From positions 55,616 through 119,615 of the forward strand of contig NZ_DATCTU010000045.1 in the NCBI RefSeq assembly GCF_036567765.1: 64,000 nucleotides of DNA. Direction: 5' to 3'. Positions 54,623-64,000 of this stretch are shown piece after piece (within the stretch, counting starts at the first letter, position 1; every line of letters starts with the position of its first letter). The translations under genes and the position numbers were made by a program. Below the pieces are notes generated by a model, which was not told the DNA's origin, made no database searches, and saw only the letters and a list, made by a program, of their open reading frames with translations. This stretch comes from Pseudobacteroides sp. Lineage in GTDB: Bacteria > Bacillota > Clostridia > Acetivibrionales > DSM-2933.

Positions 54623-54684
54623 AAATTATAATAAATTTAAATTATAATAAATTTAAATTATAATAAACTTAAATTATAAATTAT
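54623..54684. repeat. tandem repeat of a 16-bp A/T unit
   Basis: AAATTATAATAAATTT occurs at 54623, 54639 and 54655 (the last with one change) and again as a shortened copy at 54671: about 3.7 copies. It lies between the BFD gene and a terminator. Confidence 0.85.
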
Positions 54685-54703
54685 TCGTAAAACGCCTCTT
54701 AGA

Positions 54704-54759
54704 CACTGGTATTAACTGTAGGTAAACGATACAAGCAGTTAAGTACCAGTGATTTTTTT
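54704..54759 (+). terminator. strong terminator before metH
   Basis: CACTGGTAtTAACTG (54704-54718) pairs with CAGTTAaGTACCAGTG (54736-54751), followed by T7. It probably ends the sodA-BFD unit. No SAM or cobalamin aptamer core is seen around it. Confidence 0.85.
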
Positions 54760-54823
54760 ATTGAATCAGACTTAATATAATGTTAAAATAGGTGTAATAT
54801 CATTGAATTTAGGAGGCGGATAA

Positions 54824-57800
54824 ATGAAGAAGGATATAAGAGAACTGTTAAAAGAGAGAATTTTAGTTTTGGATGGGGCTATGGGAACCTGCATCCAGGC
54901 ATTGAAGCTTGAAGCCTCTGACTATACAGGAGAACGCTTTGCTGGTACCTCAAAATCCCAGAAGGGTAACAATGAGATGCTGAACCTAGTCAGGCCGGAA
55001 GTGATTAAAAAAATACACATGGATTATCTTGAGGCCGGTGCAGATATTATAGAGACCAATACATTTAATGCCAACAGGATCTCGCAGGCTGATTATGCCA
55101 TGGAAAGGCTTGTTTATGAGCAAAATGTAGAAGGTGCAAGGCTGGCTAAAGAAGCTGCCGACGAATTTACCAAAAAGGATCCATCAAAACCCAGATTTGT
55201 GGCAGGCTCAATAGGCCCTACCAATAAAACGGCATCATTATCTCCTGATGTGGAGAACCCCGGGGTAAGAAACATTACCTTTGATGAGCTGGTAGATGCT
55301 TATGAAGAGCAGATCAGAGGGCTTGCTGAAGGGGGAGTGGACCTTCTTCTTATTGAGACAATATTTGATGCGTTAAATGCAAAAGCAGCCTTGTTTGCAG
55401 CAGACAATGTTGCAAACAGTACCGGAAAAAGAATACCCATCATGCTGTCAGGTACAATAGCAGATAAAAGCGGGAGAATCCTTTCGGGTATGACTTTGGA
55501 AGGGATTGTTAACTCTCTGAAGGGCCAGGATGTTATTAGCTTCGGGCTTAACTGCTCATTCGGAGCAAGGGACCTTGTGCCCTTTGTTAAGCAGCTTTCA
55601 AAAATTCAGGACCTTTTTATCAGCGTTCATCCCAACGCAGGTCTTCCTAACAGCCTGGGAGGATACGATGAACTTCCCGAACAGATGGCTGAGCTTGTAA
55701 TGGATATGATTAAGGACTGCAGGGTTAACATAATCGGCGGCTGCTGCGGTACCACGCCAGCACATATAGGTGCTATTTATAAAGTTGTACGGGATATTAA
55801 ACCAAAGCCGGTACAGGAGGTTGGTAAGGAAACAATCTTCAGCGGACTTGAGATCATAAAGGTAAATAGGGAAAACAATTTTATAAATATTGGTGAAAGA
55901 ACCAATGTTGCAGGTTCTCTTAAGTTTGCAAGGCTTATTCGTGAGAAAAAGTATGAGGAAGCATTATCAATAGCTAGGGAGCAGGTTGAAAACGGGGCTC
56001 AGGTCATTGACGTCAATCTTGACGACGGAATGCTTGATGCAAAGAAGGAAATGGACTTCTTTTTAAAGCTTTTATCAAGTGAACCTCAGATTGCAAGGGT
56101 TCCGGTTATGATTGATTCATCAAAATGGGAGGTTCTTGAAACAGGCTTAAAGGCTATACAGGGTAAACCTATAGTAAATTCAATCAGTTTGAAGGCCGGG
56201 GAAGAGGAGTTTAAAAAACAGGCAGGACTTATTAAAAAATATAACGCGGCAGTAGTTGTAATGGCTTTTGATGAAGAGGGTCAGGCGGATACATTCGAGA
56301 GAAGGACTGCTATATGTAAAAGGGCTTATGAAATATTGGTCAATGAAGTTAATTTCCCGGCGGAGGATATAATCTTTGATCCAAATGTTCTTGCAATAGG
56401 GACTGGTATACAGGAGCACAACAACTACGCAGTTGACTTTATTAATGCAACAAGATGGATAAAGGAAAATCTTCCATATGCAAAGGTAAGCGGAGGAATA
56501 AGCAATATATCCTTCTCCTTCAGGGGGAACAACATTATAAGGGAGGCAATGCACTCGGTATTCCTATACCACGCCATAAAGGCAGGGTTGGATATGGGGA
56601 TAGTAAATCCCGGAATGATTCAGGTTTATGACAATATAGATCCTGAGCTTTTGGAAAAGGTGGAAGACGTTGTATTAAACAGAAAAGAGGATGCAGCTGA
56701 GATTTTGTTGGAGTTTGCGACCGGCATCAAGGAGAAAGAAGACTCTAATGTATCAAAGAAGGTAGCATGGAGGGAAAAGCCTTATGCCGAAAGGCTTTCG
56801 TATTCTTTGGTGAAGGGTATTACAGAATATATTGAAGAGGATGTTGAAGAAGCGAGAAATAAATTTGAAAAAGCAATTGATGTTATTGAAGGTCCTTTGA
56901 TGGATGGAATGAAGACTGTAGGGGAGCTTTTCGGAGAAGGAAAGATGTTTCTGCCTCAGGTGGTAAAAAGTGCCAGGGTTATGAAAAAGGCTGTAGGATA
57001 CCTATTGCCTTATATAGAGAATGAGAAAAACAGCAGCTCTCAGAAAAATGCGGGAAAAATCCTTATTGCTACGGTAAAGGGAGATGTGCACGACATCGGT
57101 AAGAACATTGTTGGAGTGGTGCTTGCATGCAACAATTTTGAGGTTATAGATATGGGTGTAATGGTTCAGACTGAGGACATTATTAGAAGAGCAATAGAAG
57201 AGAATGTTGACATAATAGGTCTTAGCGGTCTTATAACACCGTCCCTTGAGGAAATGTGCCATGTAGCGGCAGAGATGGAAAAGCAAGGCCTTACCATACC
57301 TCTTATCGTTGGAGGAGCAACAACTTCCAAAATCCATACTGCAGTAAAGATAGATCCAAACTACTCCCATGGAGTAATACATTCCCTTGATGCTGCAAAG
57401 GGTGTAGAGATTTGTAAAAATCTCATGAATTTAAGTGAAAGAGAAGCTTACTTAAAGAGAATTAAGGCTGAATACCGGGAGATACGGGAAAGTTACAGCA
57501 AGGTGGAAAGAAAGCTTGTTTCAATTGAAGAAGCCAGGGAAAAGGCTGTTAAAATTGACATTAATCCTGAAGATATTAAGGTGCCGGAGTTTGTTGGAAC
57601 AAAGGTTATTGATGGGATCAAGGTATCGAATATCAGAACATATATAGACTGGACATATTTCTTCGTTGCCTGGGACATGAATCACACATATCCGGAAATT
57701 TTAGAACATCCCAAATATGGAGAAGAAGCCAAAAAGCTTTATAAGGATGCCAACACCCTTCTAGATATGATGGAAAATGAAAACTGGCTTGAGTCCAAGG

Positions 57801-58471
57801 CCGTTATAGGGCTTTATCTGGCAAATTCAGTGGGAGACGATGTAGAGGTTTATTTGGATGAAGCAAGGACTGAGCCAATAGCCAGATTCAATTTTATGAG
57901 GCAGCAAGAGAGCAAGACAGGTGAATATTTATCTTTAAGTGATTTTATTGCATCAAAGGCATCAGGTGTTAAGGATTATATGGGTGCTTTTGCAGTAACA
58001 TCAGGGCTTGGAGTATCAAAGAAGCATGAGGAACTTAAAAAACAAGGCGATGAGTATAATGCCATTATGCTCAAAGTTTTAGCTGACAGACTTGCGGAAG
58101 CACTGGCGGAAATGTTACATGAAAAGGTAAGAAAAGAGTATTGGGGATACTCGCCTTCTGAAAATTTTGGTTACAACGATCTTTTTAAGGGTAAGTATAG
58201 AGGTATACGGCCCGCAATAGGTTATCCATCATTAAAGGATCACTCGGAAAAGAGCCAGTTGTTCAAGCTGCTAAACGTCAAGGAAAACATAAATGTGGAA
58301 TTGACAGAAAGCTTTATGATGGATCCCGTAGCAAGCGTATGCGGTCTGTACTTTGCACACCCCAAATCCAGGTATTTTGATCTTGGAAAGCTTGGGGAAG
58401 ATCAATTTGAAGACTATGCTTTGAGAAAATCTTGCAATGTTGATTTTATAAAAAAGATGATTCGCAACTGA
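54824..58471 (+). CDS. metH: cobalamin-dependent methionine synthase MetH
   Basis: A 1215-residue enzyme that transfers a methyl group from methyltetrahydrofolate to homocysteine via cobalamin. Domains in order: homocysteine-binding (about 1-315, DGAMGTCIQ, zinc Cys GGCCGTTP), pterin-binding (about 345-600, [11 protein letters not shown]), B12 cap and B12-binding (about 640-880, with the [15 protein letters not shown] base-off His), and the AdoMet reactivation domain to the end ([19 protein letters not shown]). All four modules are present, so it is a full-length enzyme capable of reactivation. AGGAGGCGG precedes the start. It is monocistronic. Confidence 0.98.
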   Translation: MKKDIRELLKERILVLDGAMGTCIQALKLEASDYTGERFAGTSKSQKGNNEMLNLVRPEVIKKIHMDYLEAGADIIETNTFNANRISQADYAMERLVYEQNVEGARLAKEAADEFTKKDPSKPRFVAGSIGPTNKTASLSPDVENPGVRNITFDELVDAYEEQIRGLAEGGVDLLLIETIFDALNAKAALFAADNVANSTGKRIPIMLSGTIADKSGRILSGMTLEGIVNSLKGQDVISFGLNCSFGARDLVPFVKQLSKIQDLFISVHPNAGLPNSLGGYDELPEQMAELVMDMIKDCRVNIIGGCCGTTPAHIGAIYKVVRDIKPKPVQEVGKETIFSGLEIIKVNRENNFINIGERTNVAGSLKFARLIREKKYEEALSIAREQVENGAQVIDVNLDDGMLDAKKEMDFFLKLLSSEPQIARVPVMIDSSKWEVLETGLKAIQGKPIVNSISLKAGEEEFKKQAGLIKKYNAAVVVMAFDEEGQADTFERRTAICKRAYEILVNEVNFPAEDIIFDPNVLAIGTGIQEHNNYAVDFINATRWIKENLPYAKVSGGISNISFSFRGNNIIREAMHSVFLYHAIKAGLDMGIVNPGMIQVYDNIDPELLEKVEDVVLNRKEDAAEILLEFATGIKEKEDSNVSKKVAWREKPYAERLSYSLVKGITEYIEEDVEEARNKFEKAIDVIEGPLMDGMKTVGELFGEGKMFLPQVVKSARVMKKAVGYLLPYIENEKNSSSQKNAGKILIATVKGDVHDIGKNIVGVVLACNNFEVIDMGVMVQTEDIIRRAIEENVDIIGLSGLITPSLEEMCHVAAEMEKQGLTIPLIVGGATTSKIHTAVKIDPNYSHGVIHSLDAAKGVEICKNLMNLSEREAYLKRIKAEYREIRESYSKVERKLVSIEEAREKAVKIDINPEDIKVPEFVGTKVIDGIKVSNIRTYIDWTYFFVAWDMNHTYPEILEHPKYGEEAKKLYKDANTLLDMMENENWLESKAVIGLYLANSVGDDVEVYLDEARTEPIARFNFMRQQESKTGEYLSLSDFIASKASGVKDYMGAFAVTSGLGVSKKHEELKKQGDEYNAIMLKVLADRLAEALAEMLHEKVRKEYWGYSPSENFGYNDLFKGKYRGIRPAIGYPSLKDHSEKSQLFKLLNVKENINVELTESFMMDPVASVCGLYFAHPKSRYFDLGKLGEDQFEDYALRKSCNVDFIKKMIRN

Positions 58472-58580
58472 TGATTTTTATGTTATTATAGATTAATATA
58501 AAAATGTAATTTAAATTTACATTATATAATATTTATTTTAATTTATTTACAGAGAAATATGAATAGATAGGAGATTGATT

Positions 58581-59636
58581 ATGGCAGGAAACAGCTTTGG
58601 GCAAGCCTTTAGAATCACTACCTTCGGAGAATCCCACGGGGGAGCTGTAGGTGTGGTCATTGACGGTGTTACACCGGGGCTTGAGATTTCTGAATCGGAG
58701 ATTCAGCAGGAAATGGACAGAAGGAAGCCGGGACAGTCCTCTGTAACTACTCCAAGACAAGAGGAAGACAAGGTTTCCATCATGGCAGGTATTTTTGAAG
58801 GAAAGGCCACAGGCACTCCGTTATTTATTGTACTCTACAATAAGGATGCAAGGCCTGAGGCGTACGACAGTATTAAGAGCCTTTATAGACCCGGCCATGC
58901 GGATATTACCTATGACAAAAAATATGGTATCCGCGATTATCGCGGAAGCGGCAGAGCTTCTGGAAGAGAAACTGCAGCCAGGGTTGCAGCAGGTGCCGTG
59001 GCCAGAAAGATGCTTAAAGAAAAGGGTGTGAAGGTAGTAGCATACACCCTTGAAGCAGCAGGTTATAGATGCAAAACATTTGATGAAAGCGTAATAGAGC
59101 AAAATCCTGTCAGGGCTTGTGACCCTGACACAGCAGCACTCATGACCAAAAGAATTGAGGAATTGGCTGAAATAGGTGACAGCTGCGGCGGGATAATAGA
59201 ATGTAGAATAACAGGTGTCAAAGCTGGTCTTGGTGAACCGGTATTTGACAAAATGGATGCAGAGCTGGCAAAGGCAATGCTATCATTAGGTGCCGTAAAA
59301 GGCATAGAGTTTGGCAAAGGGTTCGAATGTGTGTCCATGCTTGGCAGTGAGCATAACGACTGGATGGATAAAAACGGATTTGTCAGCAACAATGCAGGAG
59401 GAATTTTAGGAGGTATCAGCACAGGTCAGGAGATTATTTTCAGGATTGCTGTGAAGCCGACTTCTTCCATATCGGTTCCGCAAAAAACCATAGATATAAA
59501 TGGAAATGAAACAGATATTGTTACAAAGGGAAGGCATGATCCGTGTATATGCCCAAGAATAGTACCTGTGGTTGAAGCTATGGTGTACATAGTGCTTGCC
59601 GACCAGTATAAACGACAGGCTTCTATGATGGAATAA
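58581..59636 (+). CDS. aroC: chorismate synthase
   Basis: A 351-residue FMN-dependent enzyme, the last step of the shikimate pathway: EPSP to chorismate. Signatures: GNSFGQAFRITTFGESHGGA (residues 3-22), DYRGSGRASGRETAARVAAG and RHDPCICPRIVPVVEAM. ATG58581 follows ATAGGAGATTG. ilvB follows after 34 bp, so aromatic and branched-chain amino acid genes appear to be co-transcribed. Confidence 0.97.
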   Translation: MAGNSFGQAFRITTFGESHGGAVGVVIDGVTPGLEISESEIQQEMDRRKPGQSSVTTPRQEEDKVSIMAGIFEGKATGTPLFIVLYNKDARPEAYDSIKSLYRPGHADITYDKKYGIRDYRGSGRASGRETAARVAAGAVARKMLKEKGVKVVAYTLEAAGYRCKTFDESVIEQNPVRACDPDTAALMTKRIEELAEIGDSCGGIIECRITGVKAGLGEPVFDKMDAELAKAMLSLGAVKGIEFGKGFECVSMLGSEHNDWMDKNGFVSNNAGGILGGISTGQEIIFRIAVKPTSSISVPQKTIDINGNETDIVTKGRHDPCICPRIVPVVEAMVYIVLADQYKRQASMME

Positions 59637-59670
59637 AAGATTATTTAAATACGACTATTTGGAGGTTAAA

Positions 59671-61371
59671 ATGGCTGATACCAATAATGTTACTAAAAAA
59701 ATAAATGGAGCCCAGCTCCTCATTAAACTTTTAGAGCATCAGGGGATAGACATAATTGCAGGTATACCAGGCGGTGCCAATTTGCCGATGTACGATGCTT
59801 TATATGGAAGCTCCATCAGGCATATTCTTGTGAGGCATGAACAGGCTGCAGGTTTTTTTGCCCAAGGTATTTCAAGGACAACAGGCAAGGCAGCGGTATG
59901 TTTTGCTACTTCAGGTCCTGGAGCAACCAATGCCCTTACAGCTATTGCCGATGCAAAGCTTGATTCCATACCTATGGTTGCAATAACCGGTCAGGTTCCC
60001 TACAGCCTTGTAGGAACTGATGCGTTTCAGGAGGTTGATACCTATGGATTGACGCTACCTATTACCAAGCACAACTTTCTTGTAAGGGATGTTAGGGAAC
60101 TTCTAGAGGTTATACCTGAGGCTTTCAGGATTGCCGAAAGCGGACGACCCGGGCCTGTAGTTGTTGACATACCTAAGAATGTGCAGCTGCAATCTATCGA
60201 GCTTTCAGAGCTTCCGGAGATATTTAAGCCTCAGGAGGAAAAGATAGAAGATGCACATACTCTTAAGACAATAGAAGAAGCAGCAAAAATGATAAATGAA
60301 TCAAAAAGGCCTGTTTTGTATATCGGTGGTGGAGTGATTAACTCTGAGGCCTCGGACATTATTACAGCTATTGCAGAAAAAAGCAACCTCCCTGTTACAA
60401 GTACCTTGATGGGGCTTGGGGCGGTTTCTCCTGAAAATCCGCTATATATAGGTATGATTGGAATGCACGGTGCAAGGTATACGAACTTCCTTTTACATGA
60501 GGCAGACCTTCTTATTGCACTTGGAGTTAGATTCGATGACAGGGCTACAGGTAAGGTTGAGGAATTTTGCCCCGATGCCTCAATAATACATTTTGATATT
60601 GATAATGCTGAAATAAATAAGGTAAAAAGAGCTGATATAAATATAGTTGGCGGTCTTAAGCCCATACTTGAAAAGCTTTTGCCTTCTATAAATAAGAATG
60701 ACCGCATAGAATGGATCGGTAAGCTTAATGACTTAAAGGAAAAACATCCTTTTGTGATGCCGCCTGAATCGGATTTTTTCCATCCCCTTACTATTATTAA
60801 GGAATTGGGAAATATCCTTTCGGAGGATGATATTGTTGCCACCGATGTTGGTCAGCATCAGATGTGGACTGCTCAGGCTTATCCTGTAAGAAAACCCAGA
60901 ACATTCCTGACATCCGGCGGGCTTGGTACCATGGGCTTCGGTTTACCGACTGCTATAGGAGCGGCTGTGGTAAATCCCGATAAAAAGGTTGTGTGTATCA
61001 GCGGTGATGGTTCGATACTTATGAATATTCAGGAATTGGCTACATTAGCTGACTTGCAGTCTGATTTGAAGGTTATTATTATGAATAACGGATATCTTGG
61101 TCTTGTAAGACAGCAGCAGGAAATGATATACAATAAGCATTACATTGCTTCCAAGTTTGATACAAGCCCTGATTTTGCCGCAATAGCCCAAGGATTTGGA
61201 ATAAAGGGTGTTCGCATAGGTAAAGACGAAAATCCCCTTGATATAATAAGAAAGTGTATCAGTGAGCCAGGCCCATGCGTTATAGATGTTCCTGTAAAAC
61301 CGGAGGAAAATGTTGTTCCTATCGTCCCTCCTGGAAAAGCCAATTATGAAATGATAGGAGGGGAACTATAA
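59671..61371 (+). CDS. ilvB: acetolactate synthase large subunit
   Basis: A 566-residue thiamine-diphosphate enzyme. It joins two pyruvates to acetolactate (or pyruvate with 2-ketobutyrate) at the start of valine, leucine and isoleucine synthesis. Motifs: GIPGGANLPMYDAL, HEQAAGFFAQGISR (catalytic Glu), GPGATNALTAIADA, FDDRATGKVEEF (FAD region) and GDGSILMNIQELATLA plus NNGYLGLVRQQQE (ThDP site). ATG59671 is chosen; GGAGG lies 8 bases upstream. Its stop TAA shares its last A with the ilvN start codon. Confidence 0.97.
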   Translation: MADTNNVTKKINGAQLLIKLLEHQGIDIIAGIPGGANLPMYDALYGSSIRHILVRHEQAAGFFAQGISRTTGKAAVCFATSGPGATNALTAIADAKLDSIPMVAITGQVPYSLVGTDAFQEVDTYGLTLPITKHNFLVRDVRELLEVIPEAFRIAESGRPGPVVVDIPKNVQLQSIELSELPEIFKPQEEKIEDAHTLKTIEEAAKMINESKRPVLYIGGGVINSEASDIITAIAEKSNLPVTSTLMGLGAVSPENPLYIGMIGMHGARYTNFLLHEADLLIALGVRFDDRATGKVEEFCPDASIIHFDIDNAEINKVKRADINIVGGLKPILEKLLPSINKNDRIEWIGKLNDLKEKHPFVMPPESDFFHPLTIIKELGNILSEDDIVATDVGQHQMWTAQAYPVRKPRTFLTSGGLGTMGFGLPTAIGAAVVNPDKKVVCISGDGSILMNIQELATLADLQSDLKVIIMNNGYLGLVRQQQEMIYNKHYIASKFDTSPDFAAIAQGFGIKGVRIGKDENPLDIIRKCISEPGPCVIDVPVKPEENVVPIVPPGKANYEMIGGEL

Positions 61372-61673
61372 TGGATAGCCAATACTGTGTTATTGAGTTA
61401 ACAGTTAAAAATCACCCCGGAGTTATGTCCCACATAACCGGACTTTTTGCAAGAAGGGCTTTCAACCTTGAGGGTATCCTCTGCGGTCAGATTGGAAACA
61501 GTGAAAACAGCCGCATGTATCTTCTTGTAAAAAATGATGAAAGGCTTGAACAGATTGTAAAGCAGGTACAGAAACTTTATGATGTTATAGAGGTTTCAAT
61601 CTGCAAAAGCTGTAAGCCTTCGGTGTTTTCAGATATATCTGATATAGTGAAAAACAGCTCATGTGAGTTATAA
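61371..61673 (+). CDS. ilvN: acetolactate synthase small subunit
   Basis: A 100-residue regulatory subunit with one ACT domain (ELTVKNHPGVMSHITGLFARR, FNLEGILCG), which binds valine for feedback inhibition. It is of the short type (about 95-100 aa), lacking the C-terminal half of the longer IlvH type. The final residues are Cys/Ser-rich (CKSCKPSVFSD). It overlaps ilvB by 1 base, so expression is coupled. Confidence 0.93.
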   Translation: MDSQYCVIELTVKNHPGVMSHITGLFARRAFNLEGILCGQIGNSENSRMYLLVKNDERLEQIVKQVQKLYDVIEVSICKSCKPSVFSDISDIVKNSSCEL

Positions 61674-61685
61674 GACAACTTAAGG

Positions 61686-61716
61686 TATAGCGGAAGTTAT
61701 TTTTTGATCGTGCATA
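61686..61716. repeat. MITE-like family 1, single right end
   Basis: TATAGCGGAAGTTATTTTTT followed by GATCGTGCATAA matches the right end of copies A and B. The left end and centre are missing. Confidence 0.7.
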
Positions 61717-61740
61717 ATTATAATTTTAAAGAAGACAGAA

Positions 61741-61770
61741 GCAGGCGTCTTTACGACAGCCTGTTTTTTT
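61741..61770 (+). terminator. terminator of the aroC-ilvBN operon
   Basis: CAGGC-GTC (61742-61749) pairs with GAC-GCCTG around TTTAC, followed by T7 (61764-61770). Confidence 0.85.
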
Positions 61771-61771
61771 A

Positions 61772-61820
61772 TTGTCCAGGAAATTATGGTGTATGCCGCA
61801 CCACAATTTCTCACGACAAC
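61772..61820. repeat. palindromic element, family 2, best copy
   Basis: TTGTCCAGGAAATTATGGTG, a short loop, then CACCACAATTTCTCACGACA form a near-perfect hairpin about 50 bp long. Its complement matches 28925-28965. It lies directly behind the operon terminator. Confidence 0.75.
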
Positions 61821-62058
61821 AACCAAGGTTGCAAAATTGCAAGCGATTTTGTTATGTAGAGTTCACTAAATATTTATTTACATAACATGTTCAAATGAAA
61901 AAGTTTAATGGCTTTCAGCTAGCTGTATTAAGTGACATTTTAGGGGTTTTTTGAATATTATGTATATATATTAATTTTACCAAACTAGAGCTTATTTGAT
62001 AAAGAATATATTTGTATTCTTTTGACATAGCTTACAGAAAAGCTTGAGGTGACAGACT
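61821..62058. other. intergenic stretch upstream of the permease gene
   Basis: About 240 bp, A/T-rich; TTGACA at 62020 lies close to the start codon. No gene or clear structure is seen. Confidence 0.4.
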
Positions 62059-63621
62059 ATGCTATCAATTCTACTTATTTCCGCTATGGTGTTGATTTTT
62101 ATAATGAGCATTGTATTTCTGGTTGATGACGGACCGCCGACACCAAGATATACTCTACATCATAAAGAAGAGATTCCTGATAAAAAGCGTAAAGAACATC
62201 CGAGACTTAAAGCTATACTCTTAGTATTATTAATCCAGCTATCCAGTGTAATGCCCTTCATAATAATTGGGTATACGGTTCTAGCTACAATAATGGTTTT
62301 TTTAGTTACAATTCTAATAATTTTTATTAGACCAAAAGGTTTAAATGAAGCTTATCCCGCTCTCATAGGTGCTTGCATAATTATTATAATGGGAGTTGTT
62401 TCATATACCAATATGGTGGATATAGTAGATAAGATTAGCGGAGCTTCTATAACAATTATTGCAACTATAGTTATGACAGTGGTTCTGGAGAGTTTTGGAT
62501 TTTTTTACTGGGCAGCACTAACCCTTGCAAAGCTTTCCAAGGGTTCGGGTTACAGGCTTTTCTGGAATATTCAGATTTTATGTTTTTTAATGACATTGCT
62601 TTTTAATAATGACGGAAGCATACTTATAACAACACCTATTCTGATATTATTACTTAAAAACATGAAGCTTATGCCGCACCAGCAGATACCCTATCTCATA
62701 AGCGGAGCACTTATTGCAACAGCTTCAAGTGCTCCAATAGGTGTAAGCAATATTGTTAATCTTATTTCATTAAATATTGTAAACATATCTCTCTATGAAC
62801 ATACTGCTATGATGTTTGTTCCAGCCACAATAGGGCTGCTATTTATGTCGCTATGCCTTTTTCTTCTGCTAAAAAAGAGGCTGGTAAGGGTGCTTCCAGA
62901 ACCAGATCATAAATGGGACGATAAATTCTTTGCTAAGAAATTTACTTTTGTAAATAGTAAAATATCATTTGAAAACAAGTCGGCCCGAACTCGTTTCATG
63001 TTTAAAATACTGCTTTTTGTCTTTAGCATTCGATGCTCACTGTTCATAGCATCATTCTTGAATATCCCAATATCAATAGTAGCTGTAGCAGGATCAATTG
63101 CGTTGTTAATTCTTAGGTGGCATTATTTTAGAATTGGTTTTTTTGATATATTGAGAAAAACTCCTTGGCATATTTTGTTGTTTGCTTTTTCCATGTATGT
63201 AATAATATTTGGTCTTAACAATATTGGAATGACTAATGAGCTTGTAAATTTAGCAAAGCCAATGGTTAAGGATAACCTTTTTAATGCCAATTTTATAATG
63301 GGTGTATTAATATCGGTATTTTCCAATATATTTAACAATCACCCTGCACTTATGGTTGGTACAATAACGCTTCAGGCAATGGAGCTTCCTATCTTAACCA
63401 TGAAAACTGTTTACCTTGCGAATATTATCGGGAGCGATATAGGCTCATTGTTGCTCCCCATAGGGACCCTTGCATCTCTCATATGGATGAATATTTTAAA
63501 GGAAAATAATATAAAGATAAAATGGAAGGATTATATTGGAATCACTATCATTGTGATACCTATTACTTTAGTCTTTACATTGACATTGCTATATTTTTGG
63601 GTTCATATGGTATTTATTTAG
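62059..63621 (+). CDS. ArsB/NhaD-like permease
   Basis: A 520-residue membrane protein with about 12 helices, resembling the ion-transporter superfamily (ArsB/NhaD/CitMHS type). Marks are the paired half-helices NNDGSILITTPILILLL (about 190) and NNHPALMVGTITLQ (about 430), and ATASSAPIGVSNIVNLISL and IIGSDIGSLLLPIGTLASL. Known members carry arsenite, Na+/H+ or dicarboxylates; the substrate here is not clear. No ArsR or arsenate reductase gene is near, which weakens the arsenite option. GAGGTGACAG precedes ATG62059. Confidence 0.8.
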   Translation: MLSILLISAMVLIFIMSIVFLVDDGPPTPRYTLHHKEEIPDKKRKEHPRLKAILLVLLIQLSSVMPFIIIGYTVLATIMVFLVTILIIFIRPKGLNEAYPALIGACIIIIMGVVSYTNMVDIVDKISGASITIIATIVMTVVLESFGFFYWAALTLAKLSKGSGYRLFWNIQILCFLMTLLFNNDGSILITTPILILLLKNMKLMPHQQIPYLISGALIATASSAPIGVSNIVNLISLNIVNISLYEHTAMMFVPATIGLLFMSLCLFLLLKKRLVRVLPEPDHKWDDKFFAKKFTFVNSKISFENKSARTRFMFKILLFVFSIRCSLFIASFLNIPISIVAVAGSIALLILRWHYFRIGFFDILRKTPWHILLFAFSMYVIIFGLNNIGMTNELVNLAKPMVKDNLFNANFIMGVLISVFSNIFNNHPALMVGTITLQAMELPILTMKTVYLANIIGSDIGSLLLPIGTLASLIWMNILKENNIKIKWKDYIGITIIVIPITLVFTLTLLYFWVHMVFI

Positions 63622-63647
63622 TGAAAAATATAATAAAACGAAAGGAA

Positions 63648-63695
63648 TATGTTTTGCAATAATTTGAAATGTAAAATGATTATTGCAAAACATAT
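63648..63695. repeat. perfect 17-bp inverted repeat
   Basis: ATATGTTTTGCAATAAT (63648-63664) and ATTATTGCAAAACATAT (63679-63695), 14-nt loop, perfect arms. It lies just after the permease stop and about 100 bp beyond the transposase stop. It may be a terminator without T-run or a trace of an insertion. Confidence 0.7.
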
Positions 63696-63798
63696 TATAT
63701 ACTCAAACTTCACAGCTAAATAAATTCTGAACCTTGAAAAATCAGAGCTTGTTCTATCTTCCGTAGAATTTCGGTAGCTTAGTTTTACTTCATTTTTC

Positions 63799-64000
63799 TC
63801 ATCCTGCTGACTGTTTACCATGCTCTTCCACCTTTGAAATGCTATTAATAAGGATTGGGAGTAGTTTATATCCCTTAATACGATGAAAGGTTGATTCAAC
63901 TTTCATAAATCCACAAGATAACCATCTAAGAACCTGTGACCCACTTTTCCAGTGTCTTACACGGCCTGTAATCACTCGTGCTGAACCTATTGCTGATTCA
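63799..64000 (-). mobile_element. C-terminal part of an IS transposase (partial, runs off the window)
   Basis: On the minus strand, frame from 63999 to stop TGA (63801-63799): 66 residues, AIGSARVITGRVRHWKSGSQ, then VLRWLSCGFMKVESTFHRIK and GYKLLPILINSI. The pattern W-x2-G-x2-VLRW-x4-G-x3-V-E-x2-F-x-RIKGY-x2-LP is that of transposase C-termini from several IS families. The rest lies beyond 64000. A different frame in this stretch (63618-63899) is not considered real. Confidence 0.65.

Noticed and set aside
54623..54684. CRISPR array
   Set aside because: The repeats are directly tandem, 16 bp, A/T only and without spacers. No CRISPR-like array was seen anywhere in the window.
54704..54823. 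SAM or cobalamin riboswitch before metH
   Set aside because: The hairpin is a plain terminator; no S-box or B12-box core is visible.
63618..63899. Minus-strand frame of 93 codons near the window end
   Set aside because: A different frame on the same strand gives the transposase C-terminus; this one begins inside it and has no family.

Overview
The window comes from a low-GC, Gram-positive anaerobe of the Clostridia. Supporting signs are RBSs of the AGGAGG type, TTGACA-17-TATAAT promoters, the sporulation protein YlbJ, a LexA box of the Gram-positive type at recA, an Rrf2-nifS-nifU-mnmA cluster and a tandem glycine riboswitch. A secreted protein with a dockerin-like C-terminus next to a giant S-layer-homology (SLH) protein points, by inference, to a cellulosome-forming relative of Acetivibrio/Pseudobacteroides. 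The species cannot be named from this sequence alone.

Layout. (1) Positions 1-9738 hold one long signalling cluster on the + strand: the tail of a SpoIIE-type phosphatase, a soluble histidine kinase, an Hpt protein with a STAS-like tail, a receiver, a HEAT-repeat protein, CheR, CheY, a CheA with two Hpt domains, another receiver, and a degenerate kinase without phospho-acceptor His. It has no CheB, CheW, CheC/CheD or flagellar gene and looks like a chemosensory/partner-switching hybrid with an unknown output. (2) 9769-12257: tRNA-Leu(GAG) on the minus strand, then an M18 aminopeptidase and a HAD phosphatase. (3) 12292-21144, minus strand: DedA, LCP ligase, TlpA-like thioredoxin, a MoxR/DUF58/transglutaminase operon, and L-lactate dehydrogenase. 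(4) 21350-26148: cinA, murJ, SOS-controlled recA, recX. (5) 26314-31134: small proteins, a PilZ protein, a membrane chemoreceptor, ylbJ (minus), and decayed coding fragments. (6) 31260-39571, the cell-surface island: an SLH protein with carbohydrate-binding-like repeats, a seven-repeat PPC/dockerin protein, a frameshifted copper-amine-oxidase-N-type gene and a possible HsdR remnant. (7) 39816-47931: a second HEAT protein, YbjQ, glycine riboswitch-glyA, rarA, and the iron-sulfur cluster/tRNA thiolation operon iscR-nifS-nifU-mnmA. (8) 47949-53552: HisJ, a PrsA-like foldase, a 3D-domain protein, a YcgR-like PilZ protein and a VanW protein. (9) 53756-63621: sodA with a BFD-like ferredoxin, metH, aroC-ilvB-ilvN and an ArsB/NhaD-like permease. 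The window closes inside an IS transposase.

Two families of short interspersed hairpin elements sit between operons. One is about 105 bp with inverted ends (two full copies, two single ends). The other is a palindrome of about 50 bp (three copies). Two real short genes that a length cut-off would miss are at 30699-30878 (+) and 34940-35071 (-). The least conventional biology is in the opening signalling cluster and the surface-protein island.
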